Part shown: piece after piece, positions 29,336 through 38,451 of the stretch
Numbering within the stretch: the first letter of the stretch is position 1
Layout: each line of letters begins with the position of its first letter
Source of the DNA: CAYFYS01 sp965202905
GTDB lineage: Bacteria; Pseudomonadota; Alphaproteobacteria; MPNO01
Reading direction: 5' to 3'
Assembly (NCBI GenBank): GCA_965202905.1
Contig: OZ241868.1
Coordinates: 434,001-498,000, forward strand
Length of the DNA: 64,000 nt
The notes under the pieces: generated by a model
What the model was told of the DNA's origin: nothing
The model's input: only the letters and a program-made list of their open reading frames with translations
Database searches by the model: none
Translations under genes and position numbers: made by a program

Positions 29336-30463
29336 ATGAGCAGCTCCGGGACGCCCAATCCGCTGTTCGGCGACAACGCGATGAAGCTCGGCATCATCGC
29401 GATGAATTGCAGCCATGGGTCGACCATCACCCTGGCCGAGAATAGTTGGGAGATGAACTGGCCAGACACCCGCGAGGTCGCGATGATGGCCGACAGGGCA
29501 GGGCTCGAAGTGCTGCTGCCGGTCGGCCGCTGGAAGGGCTATGGCGGGCCGACCAACTTCAACAACCGCACCTTCGAGACCTATACCTGGGCCGCCGCGG
29601 TGGCCGCGGTGACCGATTACAGCTGCATCTTCTCCACCTCGCACGTGCCGCTGATCCATCCGGTGGCCGCGGCCAAGCAGTGCGCGACCATCGACCACGT
29701 TTCCGGCGGGCGGTTCGCGCTCAACATCGTCTGCGGCTGGTTCCGCAACGAGTTCGAGATGTTCGACGCCCAATGGCGCGCGCACGACCTGCGCTACGAG
29801 TACGCCACCGAGTGGCTCGAATTCGCCCGCCGCATCTGGACCGAAGACGCGGAGTTCGACTTCGACGGGCGCTGGTTCACCGCCAGGAACGTCTGGAGCC
29901 AGCCGAAGCCGGTCCAGAAGGTGATGCCGATCATGAACGCCGGCGGCTCGCCCGCCGGGCGCAGTTTCGCCGCTACCCAGGCCGACATGAACTTCGTCAT
30001 CCTGTCCGAGCACGATGTCGAGGGCGGCAAGGCGCAGATCCAGTCGCTCAAGAAGATGGCCCGCGGGGTCGGGCGCGAGATCCAGAGCTGGATCCACGTC
30101 TACGTCGTCTGCCGCGACACCGAGAAAGAAGCGCGCGAGTACCTCGACTACTACGTCCGCGAGAAGGGCGACTACGAGGCGGTCAACAACCTGCTCGAGA
30201 TCTTCGAGATCCAGAGCGAGACCTTCGACATGAAGAAGCTCGACGAAATGCGTTTCCACTTCATCGCCGGCCACGGCGGCTATCCGCTGGTCGGCACGCC
30301 CGAGCAGATCGTCGACGAGATCGACAAGCTGATCGAGATCGGCGTCGACGGCGTTCTGATGTCCTGGGTCGACTACAAGACCGAACTCAGGCAGTGGATC
30401 GACGAGGTCCTGCCGCTGATGGAGCAGAATGGCCAGCGCAAGCCTTTGCGCCGCGCCGCGTGA
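29336..30463 (+). CDS. RutA-like luciferase-family flavin monooxygenase
   Basis: A 375-residue flavin-dependent monooxygenase of the bacterial luciferase fold. RWKGYGGPTNFNNRTFETYT (62-81), CATIDHVSGGRFALNIVCGW and VLMSWVDY correspond to conserved blocks of RutA, the pyrimidine oxygenase that cleaves the uracil ring amide with a flavin-N5-oxide. Dibenzothiophene-sulfone and alkanesulfonate monooxygenases are more distant relatives. AAAGGAG lies eight bases before the ATG. It heads a two-gene plus-strand unit and shares a 121-bp divergent control region with the PF06684 gene. Confidence 0.85.
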   Translation: MSSSGTPNPLFGDNAMKLGIIAMNCSHGSTITLAENSWEMNWPDTREVAMMADRAGLEVLLPVGRWKGYGGPTNFNNRTFETYTWAAAVAAVTDYSCIFSTSHVPLIHPVAAAKQCATIDHVSGGRFALNIVCGWFRNEFEMFDAQWRAHDLRYEYATEWLEFARRIWTEDAEFDFDGRWFTARNVWSQPKPVQKVMPIMNAGGSPAGRSFAATQADMNFVILSEHDVEGGKAQIQSLKKMARGVGREIQSWIHVYVVCRDTEKEAREYLDYYVREKGDYEAVNNLLEIFEIQSETFDMKKLDEMRFHFIAGHGGYPLVGTPEQIVDEIDKLIEIGVDGVLMSWVDYKTELRQWIDEVLPLMEQNGQRKPLRRAA

Positions 30464-30488
30464 GCCGAGTACGAAAGGACAACCCCGG

Positions 30489-31688
30489 ATGCAAGTCTTC
30501 TCGTTCCACCTGATGCCCTATGCCGAGCTCGATTTGGCGGAGCGGGCCAAGTACAAGGCTGCCTGGGTGGTGCTGCCCAACGCGCTGTTCGATCCCGAGC
30601 AGGGCCACCGCCTCTATAACCGGTTTCTGGACGAGCTCGAATACGCCGAAGAAGTCGGCTTCGACGGCGTCTGCGTCAACGAGCACCACCAGAACGCCTA
30701 CGGCCTGATGCCCTCGCCGGTAGTGATGGCCGCCGCGCTGTCGCGGCGCACCAGCCGGGCGAAGATCGCCATCCTCGGCAACGCGTTCTGCCTGCGCGAG
30801 CATCCGCTGACCCTGGCCGAGGAACACGCGATGATCGACTGCATCACCGAAGGCAGGCTGATCTCGGGCTTCGTCAGGGGGATCGGCGCGGAATACTATT
30901 CGATGGGCGGCAACCCGACCCGGTCTCTCGAACGTCACCAGGAAGCGCACGATCTGGTGGTGCGCGCCTGGACCGAGGAAGGCCCGTTCGCCTTCGAGGG
31001 CAAGCACTATCACTTCGAGTACGTCAATTTGTGGCCGCGGCCCTATCAGCAGCCGCACCCGCCGATCTGGTGCCCGTCTCAGGGCTCGACCGAGACCATC
31101 CGATGGGCCTCCCACCCCGATCGGCGCTATGTCTACCTGCAGACCTACAGCCCGCTGGTCTCGGTCTCGCGCCATCTCAACATGTACCGGGAGTTGGCGC
31201 GCGATGTCCACGGCTACGCGGCGACCTCGCGCCAGATCGGCTGGGCGGCGCCGACCTATGTCGCCGAGACCGACGAGCAGGCCGTCGAGGAGGCGCGCCC
31301 GCATATCGAGGCGTTCTTCGCCAAGTTCCTCACCATGCCGATGGAGATTCATTTCCCGCCGGGCTATCTGAGCCAGTCGTCGCTCAAGGGCGTGCTCAAG
31401 CACAAACGCCAGCTCCGCGGCGGCGCGGGCCCCACCGTCGAGCAGCTCATCGATGTCGGCACCTTCGTCTGCGGCAGCCCGGAGACGGTCCTGCGGCGCC
31501 TGCGGCGGTCCCACAGCCTGACCGGCTTCCAGAACTATGTAGCGATGATGCAGTTCGCGACCCTTCCGGCCGACCTCACCCGCAAGAGCATCGACCTGTT
31601 CGCCGAGCGGGTCATGCCGGAGCTCAGGACCTTCGACGACGACAACTATCAGGGCCTGGCGGCGGCGGCCGCGGCGGCGGCCGAGTAG
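30489..31688 (+). CDS. Luciferase-like monooxygenase (LLM class)
   Basis: A 399-residue flavin oxidoreductase of the luciferase-like class. It has EEVGFDGVCVNEHHQNAYG (near 55-73), AILGNAFCLREHPLTLAEEHAMIDCITEGRL, and GFVRGIGAEYY with FMN-binding character, then an alanine-rich tail. The ATG at 30489 follows AAAGGA. It lies 25 bp behind the RutA-like gene and is only distantly related to it, so the two probably act on successive intermediates. A reduced-flavin supplier is not encoded nearby. Confidence 0.85.
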   Translation: MQVFSFHLMPYAELDLAERAKYKAAWVVLPNALFDPEQGHRLYNRFLDELEYAEEVGFDGVCVNEHHQNAYGLMPSPVVMAAALSRRTSRAKIAILGNAFCLREHPLTLAEEHAMIDCITEGRLISGFVRGIGAEYYSMGGNPTRSLERHQEAHDLVVRAWTEEGPFAFEGKHYHFEYVNLWPRPYQQPHPPIWCPSQGSTETIRWASHPDRRYVYLQTYSPLVSVSRHLNMYRELARDVHGYAATSRQIGWAAPTYVAETDEQAVEEARPHIEAFFAKFLTMPMEIHFPPGYLSQSSLKGVLKHKRQLRGGAGPTVEQLIDVGTFVCGSPETVLRRLRRSHSLTGFQNYVAMMQFATLPADLTRKSIDLFAERVMPELRTFDDDNYQGLAAAAAAAAE

Positions 31689-31691
31689 CGA

Positions 31692-32891
31692 TCAGCCCAA
31701 CGCGGCCGCGCGTTCCAGCGCCTTGATCATCGAGGAGCCGAGCAGGAAATCGCGGGCCTTCACCGGATCTTCAGCCGTGCGGCTGAGGTCGTCGAGCCGC
31801 TTGGTGCGTACCGCCGGGTCCTTCTCCTCCAGGAGAGCCTTGTTGCGCAAGGTTGTGGCCTGGACGTACTCGACCGCGATCGGGCGGCGCTGGGCGTGGT
31901 AGCGCTCGAAGATGCGCTCGTCGGCTTCACCGCGCCAGACCGCGGCCAGCTTTTCGCACAGGTTGATCGCATCGTGGATGCCGCCGTTCATGCCCATCCC
32001 GCCGAGCGGGTTGTTGATGTGGGCCGAGTCGCCGGCGAGGAACACGCGCCCCTTGTGATAGCTCTCGGCGACGCGCTGATGCACGGCATAGGCGGTCCGG
32101 TGACAGGTGTCGTAGTCGCCCTCGACCGGGCAGACGCGGTGCATGCGGTCCTGGACGGTCTCGTCGGTGACCAGGCTTTCGGCGGTCTCGCCCGGGAAGG
32201 TCGGCATCAGAAGGCGCCAGAGGCCGGGGACCCGGATGAAGACAAACCAGAACTCCGGATCGGCGACATAGGCGATCGGCGCCAGATTGTCGAAATGCCG
32301 GCCGAAATCGAACCCGGTGCTGGTGCACAGCCAGAGTTCGGGGAAGGTCAGGCCCGGGAAATCGATGCCGAGCCCGATGCGGATGACGCTCGAGGCCCCG
32401 TCGGCGGCGATCAGGTAGCGTCCCGTCAGCGTCTCCGGCCCGTCCGGCCCCTCGACCCGCAGCCGGACGCGATCGGCGTCCTGATCGACCGAGACGGCCG
32501 GGGTCGAGAACCGGATATCGGCCTCGGCCATGCCGCGCAGCACATCGACGATGATGCCGGTGAGCTTGTACTGCTCGGCCTGCACCCGGTAGGGGTGGCC
32601 GCAATCGTCCTTCAAGAGCCCGAGATCCCATTCGGCGACCACGCCGCGCACGGAATCCCGGTTCTGCCAGATCGGGCAGATGATGCCCTGGTCGATCAGC
32701 GGCGCGACGACGCCTAGATCCTCCAGCATGTCGAGCGTCGGCGGATGGAAGGTCGAGGCGCGCAGGTCCATCGGCAGGCTGGCCGCGGCCTCCAGCAGCG
32801 TCACCGGGATTCCCGCCCGCGCGAGATGGAGCGCGGCCGCGCAGCCCACCGGGCCGGCCCCTGCGATCAGCACTCGATCGTCCGTCGCCAT
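31692..32891 (-). CDS. FAD-dependent aromatic hydroxylase (PF01494)
   Basis: A 399-residue class A flavin monooxygenase. Its FAD motif is AGAGPVG (9-15), the DG motif is ADGASSVIR near 168, and the second FAD motif is LAGDSAHINNPLGGMGMNGGIHDA near 285-308. The family contains p-hydroxybenzoate, phenol and 6-hydroxynicotinate hydroxylases. It converges tail to tail with the LLM gene at only a few bases' distance and is divergent from the maleate-isomerase-like gene. Confidence 0.88.
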   Translation of the reverse strand: MATDDRVLIAGAGPVGCAAALHLARAGIPVTLLEAAASLPMDLRASTFHPPTLDMLEDLGVVAPLIDQGIICPIWQNRDSVRGVVAEWDLGLLKDDCGHPYRVQAEQYKLTGIIVDVLRGMAEADIRFSTPAVSVDQDADRVRLRVEGPDGPETLTGRYLIAADGASSVIRIGLGIDFPGLTFPELWLCTSTGFDFGRHFDNLAPIAYVADPEFWFVFIRVPGLWRLLMPTFPGETAESLVTDETVQDRMHRVCPVEGDYDTCHRTAYAVHQRVAESYHKGRVFLAGDSAHINNPLGGMGMNGGIHDAINLCEKLAAVWRGEADERIFERYHAQRRPIAVEYVQATTLRNKALLEEKDPAVRTKRLDDLSRTAEDPVKARDFLLGSSMIKALERAAALG

Positions 32892-33010
32892 GACATTCTC
32901 CGGATCGAAGTTCGCGCCAGGATAAGACGGGCGCCGGGACGGTCAACAGCGCTTGTCTGGACGCCGCGCCCTTGGCACTGTTTGCCGTCGCATCGAGAGG
33001 GCAGTACGCG

Positions 33011-33754
33011 GTGGAATCGCTCACAGACAGGAAACCCGGCGGCTGGCGTGCGCGGATCGGCGTGATCGTCCCGCCCAGCAACACGGTCAACGAGACCGAG
33101 TTCAACCGGCTGAAGCCCGATGGCGTGACGTTCCACTTTACCCGCTCGCCGCTCCATGTCGACCCGGCGGCGGACGACTTCGCCGCGATGATGGCCGACC
33201 TCGACAAGGCGGGCGCCGAGCTGGCCTCCTGCAAGGTGGACCTGATCGCCTATGGCTGCACGTCGGGCTCGATGGCCTGTCCCGCGGACCGGCTGATCGC
33301 CAGGCTGCGCGAGGCCGCCGGCGTCGATGCGGTCTCGACCGCCGGCGCGATCCTTGCCGCGCTCGGCGCGCTCGGCGTGAGCAGGATCGCGATGGCCACG
33401 CCCTATATCGAGGCCACCAACGCCCACGAGAAGCACTATCTGGAAGAGCGCGGCATCACGGTGCTGGCCGATTCCGGGCTGGGGCTCAACACCGATCTTG
33501 CCGGCATCCAGAAGATGTCCCGCGTGCCTCCGGCGGAGGTTTTCGCGCACGCCCGCGCGGTCGACCGTCCCGATGCCGGGGGGCTGTTGATCTGCTGCAC
33601 CGATTTCAACGCGATCGACGTGATCAAGCCGCTCGAGGAGGTGCTTGGCAAGCCGGTCATCACCAGCAATTCGGCGACCCTTTGGGCCTGCTTGCGCGCG
33701 GCCGGGATCGAGGACCGTATCGAAGGCTGCGGGCGACTGCTCCGCGAACGCTGA
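33011..33754 (+). CDS. Maleate isomerase-like (Asp/Glu racemase superfamily) protein
   Basis: A 247-residue protein of the maleate cis-trans isomerase/arylmalonate decarboxylase group. Signatures are VPPSNTVNETEF (20-31), the first catalytic cysteine C83 in YGCTSGS, and the second at C195 or C196 in LLICCTDFNA. Maleate isomerase makes fumarate in the final step of aerobic nicotinate breakdown. The GTG at 33011 lies after GAGAGGG; an ATG at 32972 would add 13 unusual residues. Its place in the island fits a terminal step, but arylmalonate decarboxylase activity is an alternative. Confidence 0.82.
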   Translation: MESLTDRKPGGWRARIGVIVPPSNTVNETEFNRLKPDGVTFHFTRSPLHVDPAADDFAAMMADLDKAGAELASCKVDLIAYGCTSGSMACPADRLIARLREAAGVDAVSTAGAILAALGALGVSRIAMATPYIEATNAHEKHYLEERGITVLADSGLGLNTDLAGIQKMSRVPPAEVFAHARAVDRPDAGGLLICCTDFNAIDVIKPLEEVLGKPVITSNSATLWACLRAAGIEDRIEGCGRLLRER

Positions 33755-33856
33755 CGCTCAGCCGGCGTCCGTGCCGGTCGTCAGTTGCCGCCGGGCGTGC
33801 TCCTCGTTCCGGGAGAGCCGTGGAGTCATCGGGGATTATCGGGACCTTCGACAGAC

Positions 33857-34891
33857 TCAGGCCAACTCCTCGCGGACAACGTCGAGGTGCTCCTGGACGG
33901 CGCGGTCCGTGACGACGAACAGGTCGGCCGCGCCGCCGGTCGCTTCATGGCTTGCCCAGGTCCAGTGGGGAATCGAAAAAACGTCGTTCTCCGACCAGTC
34001 GAACGCGGCCTCGCCAATGGTCGAGCGGCCCTCGCCCGAGACGACCAGGCAGACCGCGTTGTAGGTCGTTCGCCGCACCCGGGTCTGGGCGCCCCTGGCG
34101 AGCCGGGCCGCGTAGCAGTCGAGCGATGGCGTCACCGGCCCGCCGGTCAGCGGGTTGACGTAGCGCACCCGGTGCGCCCCGTCGGGGCCGGCCGGCACGG
34201 CATCCAGCATCGCGCGGAGTTCGGCGCCCGGGTAGCGGTATTTGGGCGTGTGCCTGCGGTCGTGCTCGAAATCCGGTGCGACCAGCCCGCAAGCGGCCCA
34301 GAGCCGCTCCTCGCCTTCGTCGACCTGCCAGAAGTCGTTGGCCTGGCGGCTGCCGGGCTCGAAGAAGTTGACGTCGAGATCGTTGATCAGCGGGATGTTG
34401 GCCGCGTCGAACCACACCGTGCGGTTCTCCGATTCGTTGATGTGGCCGTGCCAGCACATCGGCGGGGTAACGATCAGATCGCCCTTCTTCATCTCGCAGC
34501 GCCGGCCGTTGACGATGGTCACCGCCCCGTCCGCGGCGGCCGAAAAGCGGATCGCCGCCGCGGTATGGCGGTGCGGCGCCGCTTTGTCGCCGGGCTCCAG
34601 CACGGTGAAGGCCGCGATCAAATTGGCGGTCGTCACGGTCCGGCCGCCGAAAGCCGGGTTGACCATGATCAGCGCCCGGCGCTCGACATCCTCGATCGGC
34701 ACCTCCCGGGCCGCGCGCGCGGTGAATGGAACCAAGTCCCGCCAGCGCCAGAGCATGGCGCCGTCCACGGCGCCGGGCGCGATCGGGGTGATTTCCTTGT
34801 AGCGCGTCCACAGCGAGTGGAGGTCGGATCGCTCCAAGGCGGCGATCAGGTCGGCATCGGGCCGTCCGGCCGCGCCCGCGGGTTCAGCCAT
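33857..34891 (-). CDS. Gentisate 1,2-dioxygenase-like cupin
   Basis: A bicupin of 344 residues related to gentisate and 1-hydroxy-2-naphthoate dioxygenases. The first cupin has the metal-binding HRH (H107, H109) in GDKAAPHRHTAAAIRF and a further histidine (H148/H150) in PPMCWHGH. These enzymes split aromatic rings bearing ortho/para hydroxyl and carboxyl groups. Its start lies 8 bp inside the end of the ABC substrate-binding-protein gene, so ring cleavage and uptake are translated together. Confidence 0.88.
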   Translation of the reverse strand: MAEPAGAAGRPDADLIAALERSDLHSLWTRYKEITPIAPGAVDGAMLWRWRDLVPFTARAAREVPIEDVERRALIMVNPAFGGRTVTTANLIAAFTVLEPGDKAAPHRHTAAAIRFSAAADGAVTIVNGRRCEMKKGDLIVTPPMCWHGHINESENRTVWFDAANIPLINDLDVNFFEPGSRQANDFWQVDEGEERLWAACGLVAPDFEHDRRHTPKYRYPGAELRAMLDAVPAGPDGAHRVRYVNPLTGGPVTPSLDCYAARLARGAQTRVRRTTYNAVCLVVSGEGRSTIGEAAFDWSENDVFSIPHWTWASHEATGGAADLFVVTDRAVQEHLDVVREELA

Positions 34892-35816
34892 CGCGCGCCT
34901 GTTTCTTCTTGCGGATGAACTTGTCCACGTTAGTCTTGTCGACCAGCGCGTGGCCGACGAACACCTTACGGTCGAAAGTCTTTCCTGACAGGTAGGCGTT
35001 CATGGTGTTCACGCCGAGGAAGCCCCACTGGACCGGGTTGAGCACCACGGTGAGGTCCATCGCGCCTTTCCTGACCGCGCGGACGGCCGGCGGGATGCCG
35101 TTCATGCCGGTGACGATGACTCGGTTCTTCACCCCCGCGGCGGCGACGGCCTGGGCCGCGCCCATGCCGAGCTCGTCGTTGGCGCCGTAGATCGCCTTGA
35201 CGTCGGGGTGAGAGACCAGCGCGTCCTCGCCGTATTTCAGCCCGTTCTCCCGGGTCAGGGCCATCTCGTGCCGGAAGGCGATCTCGATGTCCTTGTACTT
35301 CGCCATCACGTCCTCGTAGCCCTTGGCGAAGTTTTGGAAAGCTTGGGCGCCGGCGGGGCCGGCCAGCATGGCGACTTTGCCCGTGTAGCCGATCGCCTTG
35401 GCGGTCCATTCGGCGATCTCGCCGCCGACCTTGATTTCGTCGACCGCGATATGGAGCAACTGATCCTTGCAGGCCGAGCCGCGGGCGATCGACATCATCG
35501 GGATGCCGGCGGCCTTGGCCTTGGTGTAGACGCCGCACAACGCCTTGGCGTCGACCGGCGAGATCAGGATTCCGTCGACCTTGCGGGCGATCAGGTCGTT
35601 GACCCCGTCAAGCTGCCTGGCGGCGTCGTTGTTGGCGGTCACGGCCGTGACCTCATCGCCGAATTGGCCGGCGCGCGCCTTGATGCCCTTGAGCATCGCG
35701 ATGTAGAACGGGTTAGTGTCCGAGGCGAGCGCGACGCCGATGGTCCTGGCATCGGCTTGTCCACCCGCGGCGAGCAGCACGGCGCCGGCCATAGTGGCCA
35801 GAAGCGACTTTTTCAT
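34884..35816 (-). CDS. Ribose-type ABC transporter substrate-binding protein
   Basis: A periplasmic binding protein of 310 residues (peripla_BP_4 family). Residues 1-23 are a Sec signal peptide ending in AGGQADA. The mature part has the RbsB-like ARTIGVALASDTNPFYIAMLKGI and KVDGILISPVDAKAL. The family mostly binds sugars, yet overlap with the gentisate-dioxygenase-like gene suggests an aromatic or N-heterocyclic ligand. Confidence 0.9.
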   Translation of the reverse strand: MKKSLLATMAGAVLLAAGGQADARTIGVALASDTNPFYIAMLKGIKARAGQFGDEVTAVTANNDAARQLDGVNDLIARKVDGILISPVDAKALCGVYTKAKAAGIPMMSIARGSACKDQLLHIAVDEIKVGGEIAEWTAKAIGYTGKVAMLAGPAGAQAFQNFAKGYEDVMAKYKDIEIAFRHEMALTRENGLKYGEDALVSHPDVKAIYGANDELGMGAAQAVAAAGVKNRVIVTGMNGIPPAVRAVRKGAMDLTVVLNPVQWGFLGVNTMNAYLSGKTFDRKVFVGHALVDKTNVDKFIRKKKQARDG

Positions 35817-35867
35817 CGTAAAACTCCCCGTGTGATTGTCAGCAATCCTATCATGTCGGCATGAGGA

Positions 35868-36842
35868 TCAAACGGATCTTCCCCGGCGCAGCCGGTCGGC
35901 CGCGGCCGCGGCCACCAGGACAAGGCCGACCGCGACCTGCTGCCAGTAGGAATGGACGCCGGCGAGGTTCAGCGCGTTGGCCAAGACGATCATGATGAAC
36001 ACGCCGATGACGGACTTGTAGAGCTTGCCCTCGCCGCCGAACAGGGACGCGCCGCCGAGGACGACGGCCGCGATCGCGGTCAACTCGTAGAAGTAGCCGG
36101 CCGTCGGCTGGCCGGACTGGACGCGCGAGGCGAGCATCACCCCGCCGACGCCGGCCAGCGTTCCGCACCAGACATAGGCGGAAATCCGCACCCGCGCCAC
36201 CGCCACGCCGGCCAGATATGCGGCCTCGGTGTTGCCGCCGGTGGCGAAGATGCGGATCCCGTAGGGCGTATGGTGCAGCAGCCAGTGGAAAATCACGAAA
36301 ATCAGGATCGGCAGCCAGACCAGGCAGGGCACGCCGAACAGCCGTTCGAGCGCGAAATCGACGAAGGTTTCGGGCAGCCCTTCCTCGCCCACGATCGGCC
36401 TCCCGTCGGTGAGCAGCAAGGTTGCGCCGCGGAAGAGCACCATGGTCGCCAACGTCGCGATGAACGGATTGACGTCGAGCCGGGTTACGATCAGCCCGTT
36501 TATCAGCCCGACCGCGGCGCCGACGGCGATCCCGGCGCCGAGCCCGAAGACGATGTTGGTCTCCAGCATCACCGCGGCGGAGACGCAGCCGGACAGCGCC
36601 ACCACCGAGCCTACCGACAGGTCGAACCCGCCGCAGATGATCACGTAGGTCATGCCGATCGTAATCACCGTCATCACTGCGCCCTGCATCAGGACGTTGT
36701 TGATGTTGATCGGCGACAGGAACCGGTCGGACATGATCGCGGCGGCAAGGCACACCGCGAGCAGCGCGAGCAGCGGGATCTGGCCCCAGACCCAGGCGAG
36801 CCCCGCGCTTTCGCTTCGCTGTTCGGCAACGCGCACTTTCAT
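35868..36842 (-). CDS. Ribose-type ABC transporter permease
   Basis: An inner-membrane protein of 324 residues, RbsC/BPD_transp_2 family, with about eight to ten hydrophobic segments and the characteristic ICGGFDLSVGSVVALSG block near 68-84 and the EAA-like region GNTEAAYLAGV. The ATG at 36842 overlaps the ATPase stop (ATGA). It pairs with the flanking ATPase and binding protein. Confidence 0.92.
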   Translation of the reverse strand: MKVRVAEQRSESAGLAWVWGQIPLLALLAVCLAAAIMSDRFLSPININNVLMQGAVMTVITIGMTYVIICGGFDLSVGSVVALSGCVSAAVMLETNIVFGLGAGIAVGAAVGLINGLIVTRLDVNPFIATLATMVLFRGATLLLTDGRPIVGEEGLPETFVDFALERLFGVPCLVWLPILIFVIFHWLLHHTPYGIRIFATGGNTEAAYLAGVAVARVRISAYVWCGTLAGVGGVMLASRVQSGQPTAGYFYELTAIAAVVLGGASLFGGEGKLYKSVIGVFIMIVLANALNLAGVHSYWQQVAVGLVLVAAAAADRLRRGRSV

Positions 36843-38323
36843 CCTCCCAGCGCCAGGCGCAGCGCGCGCTCGGTGTAGTCGTCCCCGCGGGTCATCCAGG
36901 CGGTGATCTCGCCGCGGCGCATGACCGCGACCGAGTTCGAGATCGACATTACTTCCAGCATCTCCGAGGACGCGAACACGATGCCGCCGCCATCCTCGGC
37001 GAAGCGGCGCATCAAGCGGTGGATCTGCACCTTGGCGCCGATGTCGATGCCGTGGGTCGGTTCGTCCAGTAGCAGGATATCGGCGTGCCCCGCCAGCCAA
37101 CGTGCGAAAATAACCTTCTGCTGGTTGCCGCCGGACAGCTCGCGCACCGGCTTGCCGGGCTCGCGCGGGCGGATGTCGACGCTCTCCATCAGGTCTTCGA
37201 CCAGCCGGTCGATCGCCGGCTTGTCGAGCCGCCATGCCTTCGACAGGCGGGCGATGTTGGGAAGAACGATGTTCTCGCGAACCGTCATCCCCATGATCAG
37301 GCCCTGCTGGCGTTCGGCCGGGACGAAGCCGAGGCCGCGGCGGATCGCATCGATCGGCGAGGCGAGCACCGTGCGGACGCCGCGCAGCATCGGGCTCGCC
37401 GGGCGCTCGCCCGCGCCGAACAGGCTTGCAAGCAGCGCCGTCGTCCCGCTGCCCAGGAGACCCGCGACGCCGACGATCTCGCGCTCGCGAAGGGCGACCG
37501 GCTCCGAGGACGCCCCACCGCGCATCTCGATTTCGATCAGCGGCTTGCCCGGCGTGCGGTCCTGCCTGTGGTGCAGCTCGTCGAGGTCGCGCCCGGTCAT
37601 CATCCGGATCATCCGCTCCTCGTCCATCGCCTCCCGGGCGAGCACGCCGACGACGCGGGCGTCGCGCAGGACGGTGCAGACATCGGCGATCGCGCGCACC
37701 TCGTCCAGCCGGTGCGAGACATAGACGATCGCAACGCCGGCTGCGGTGAGGCCCGCGATGACCTCGAACAGGCGCTCGACCTCGCGCGCCTCGAGCGCGG
37801 CGGTCGGCTCATCGAGAATCAGGACCCGCGCCTTGCGCGACAGGGCGCGTGCGATCATCACGAGTTGGCGTTCGGCGAACCCCAGCGTGTCGACCCGTGC
37901 CCCGGGCGAAACCGAAACGTTGAGCCGTCCGAGCAGCGCGTCCGTCCGCGCGCGCATGGCCTGCCGGTCGGTCACCGGCAGGAGGCCGAGCCGCTTCCGC
38001 CGCGGCAGATCGCCGAGGAGCGCGTTCTCGGCAACCGATTGCGCCGCGACGACGCCCATTTCCTGCGGGATGAGCACGATGCCGGCGGCCATCGCCTCGC
38101 GCGGGCCGGCGAAGCGCCGGGCGGCGCCGTCGATCTCGACGGCGCCGGAATCCGGCTGATGGACGCCGCCCAGGATCTTGATCAGGGTCGATTTGCCGGC
38201 GCCATTCTCGCCGATCAGCGCATGCACCCGTCCAGCGCGGAGCTCGACCGAGACGTCGTCCAGCGCCCGGGTCCCGACGAAGCGCTTCGAGACGCGCCGC
38301 GCCGATGCGATGATATCGCCCAT
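36839..38323 (-). CDS. Ribose-type ABC transporter ATPase (double domain)
   Basis: An RbsA-like fused double ATPase of 494 residues. The first domain has Walker A GENGAGKS (37-44) and Walker B LILDEPTAALE; its signature is degenerate (LGFAERQ). The second domain lacks the Walker A lysine (GLLGSGTTALL) but has an intact signature LSGGNQQK and LLLDEPTHGID. This asymmetry is normal in the family. It is the first gene of the four-gene unit ATPase, permease, binding protein, cupin dioxygenase. Confidence 0.93.
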   Translation of the reverse strand: MGDIIASARRVSKRFVGTRALDDVSVELRAGRVHALIGENGAGKSTLIKILGGVHQPDSGAVEIDGAARRFAGPREAMAAGIVLIPQEMGVVAAQSVAENALLGDLPRRKRLGLLPVTDRQAMRARTDALLGRLNVSVSPGARVDTLGFAERQLVMIARALSRKARVLILDEPTAALEAREVERLFEVIAGLTAAGVAIVYVSHRLDEVRAIADVCTVLRDARVVGVLAREAMDEERMIRMMTGRDLDELHHRQDRTPGKPLIEIEMRGGASSEPVALREREIVGVAGLLGSGTTALLASLFGAGERPASPMLRGVRTVLASPIDAIRRGLGFVPAERQQGLIMGMTVRENIVLPNIARLSKAWRLDKPAIDRLVEDLMESVDIRPREPGKPVRELSGGNQQKVIFARWLAGHADILLLDEPTHGIDIGAKVQIHRLMRRFAEDGGGIVFASSEMLEVMSISNSVAVMRRGEITAWMTRGDDYTERALRLALGG

Positions 38324-38451
38324 CTTGCCTGCTCCAGATCCCGGCCGACCTTAGCAACCGGTCCAAAACTGCCGATGAAAGCAGGGCATATCAATGGCCG
38401 CGTCTTTGGACCATAATCGCTCCGTATCCACGATCCTGGGAGGCACCGGAA

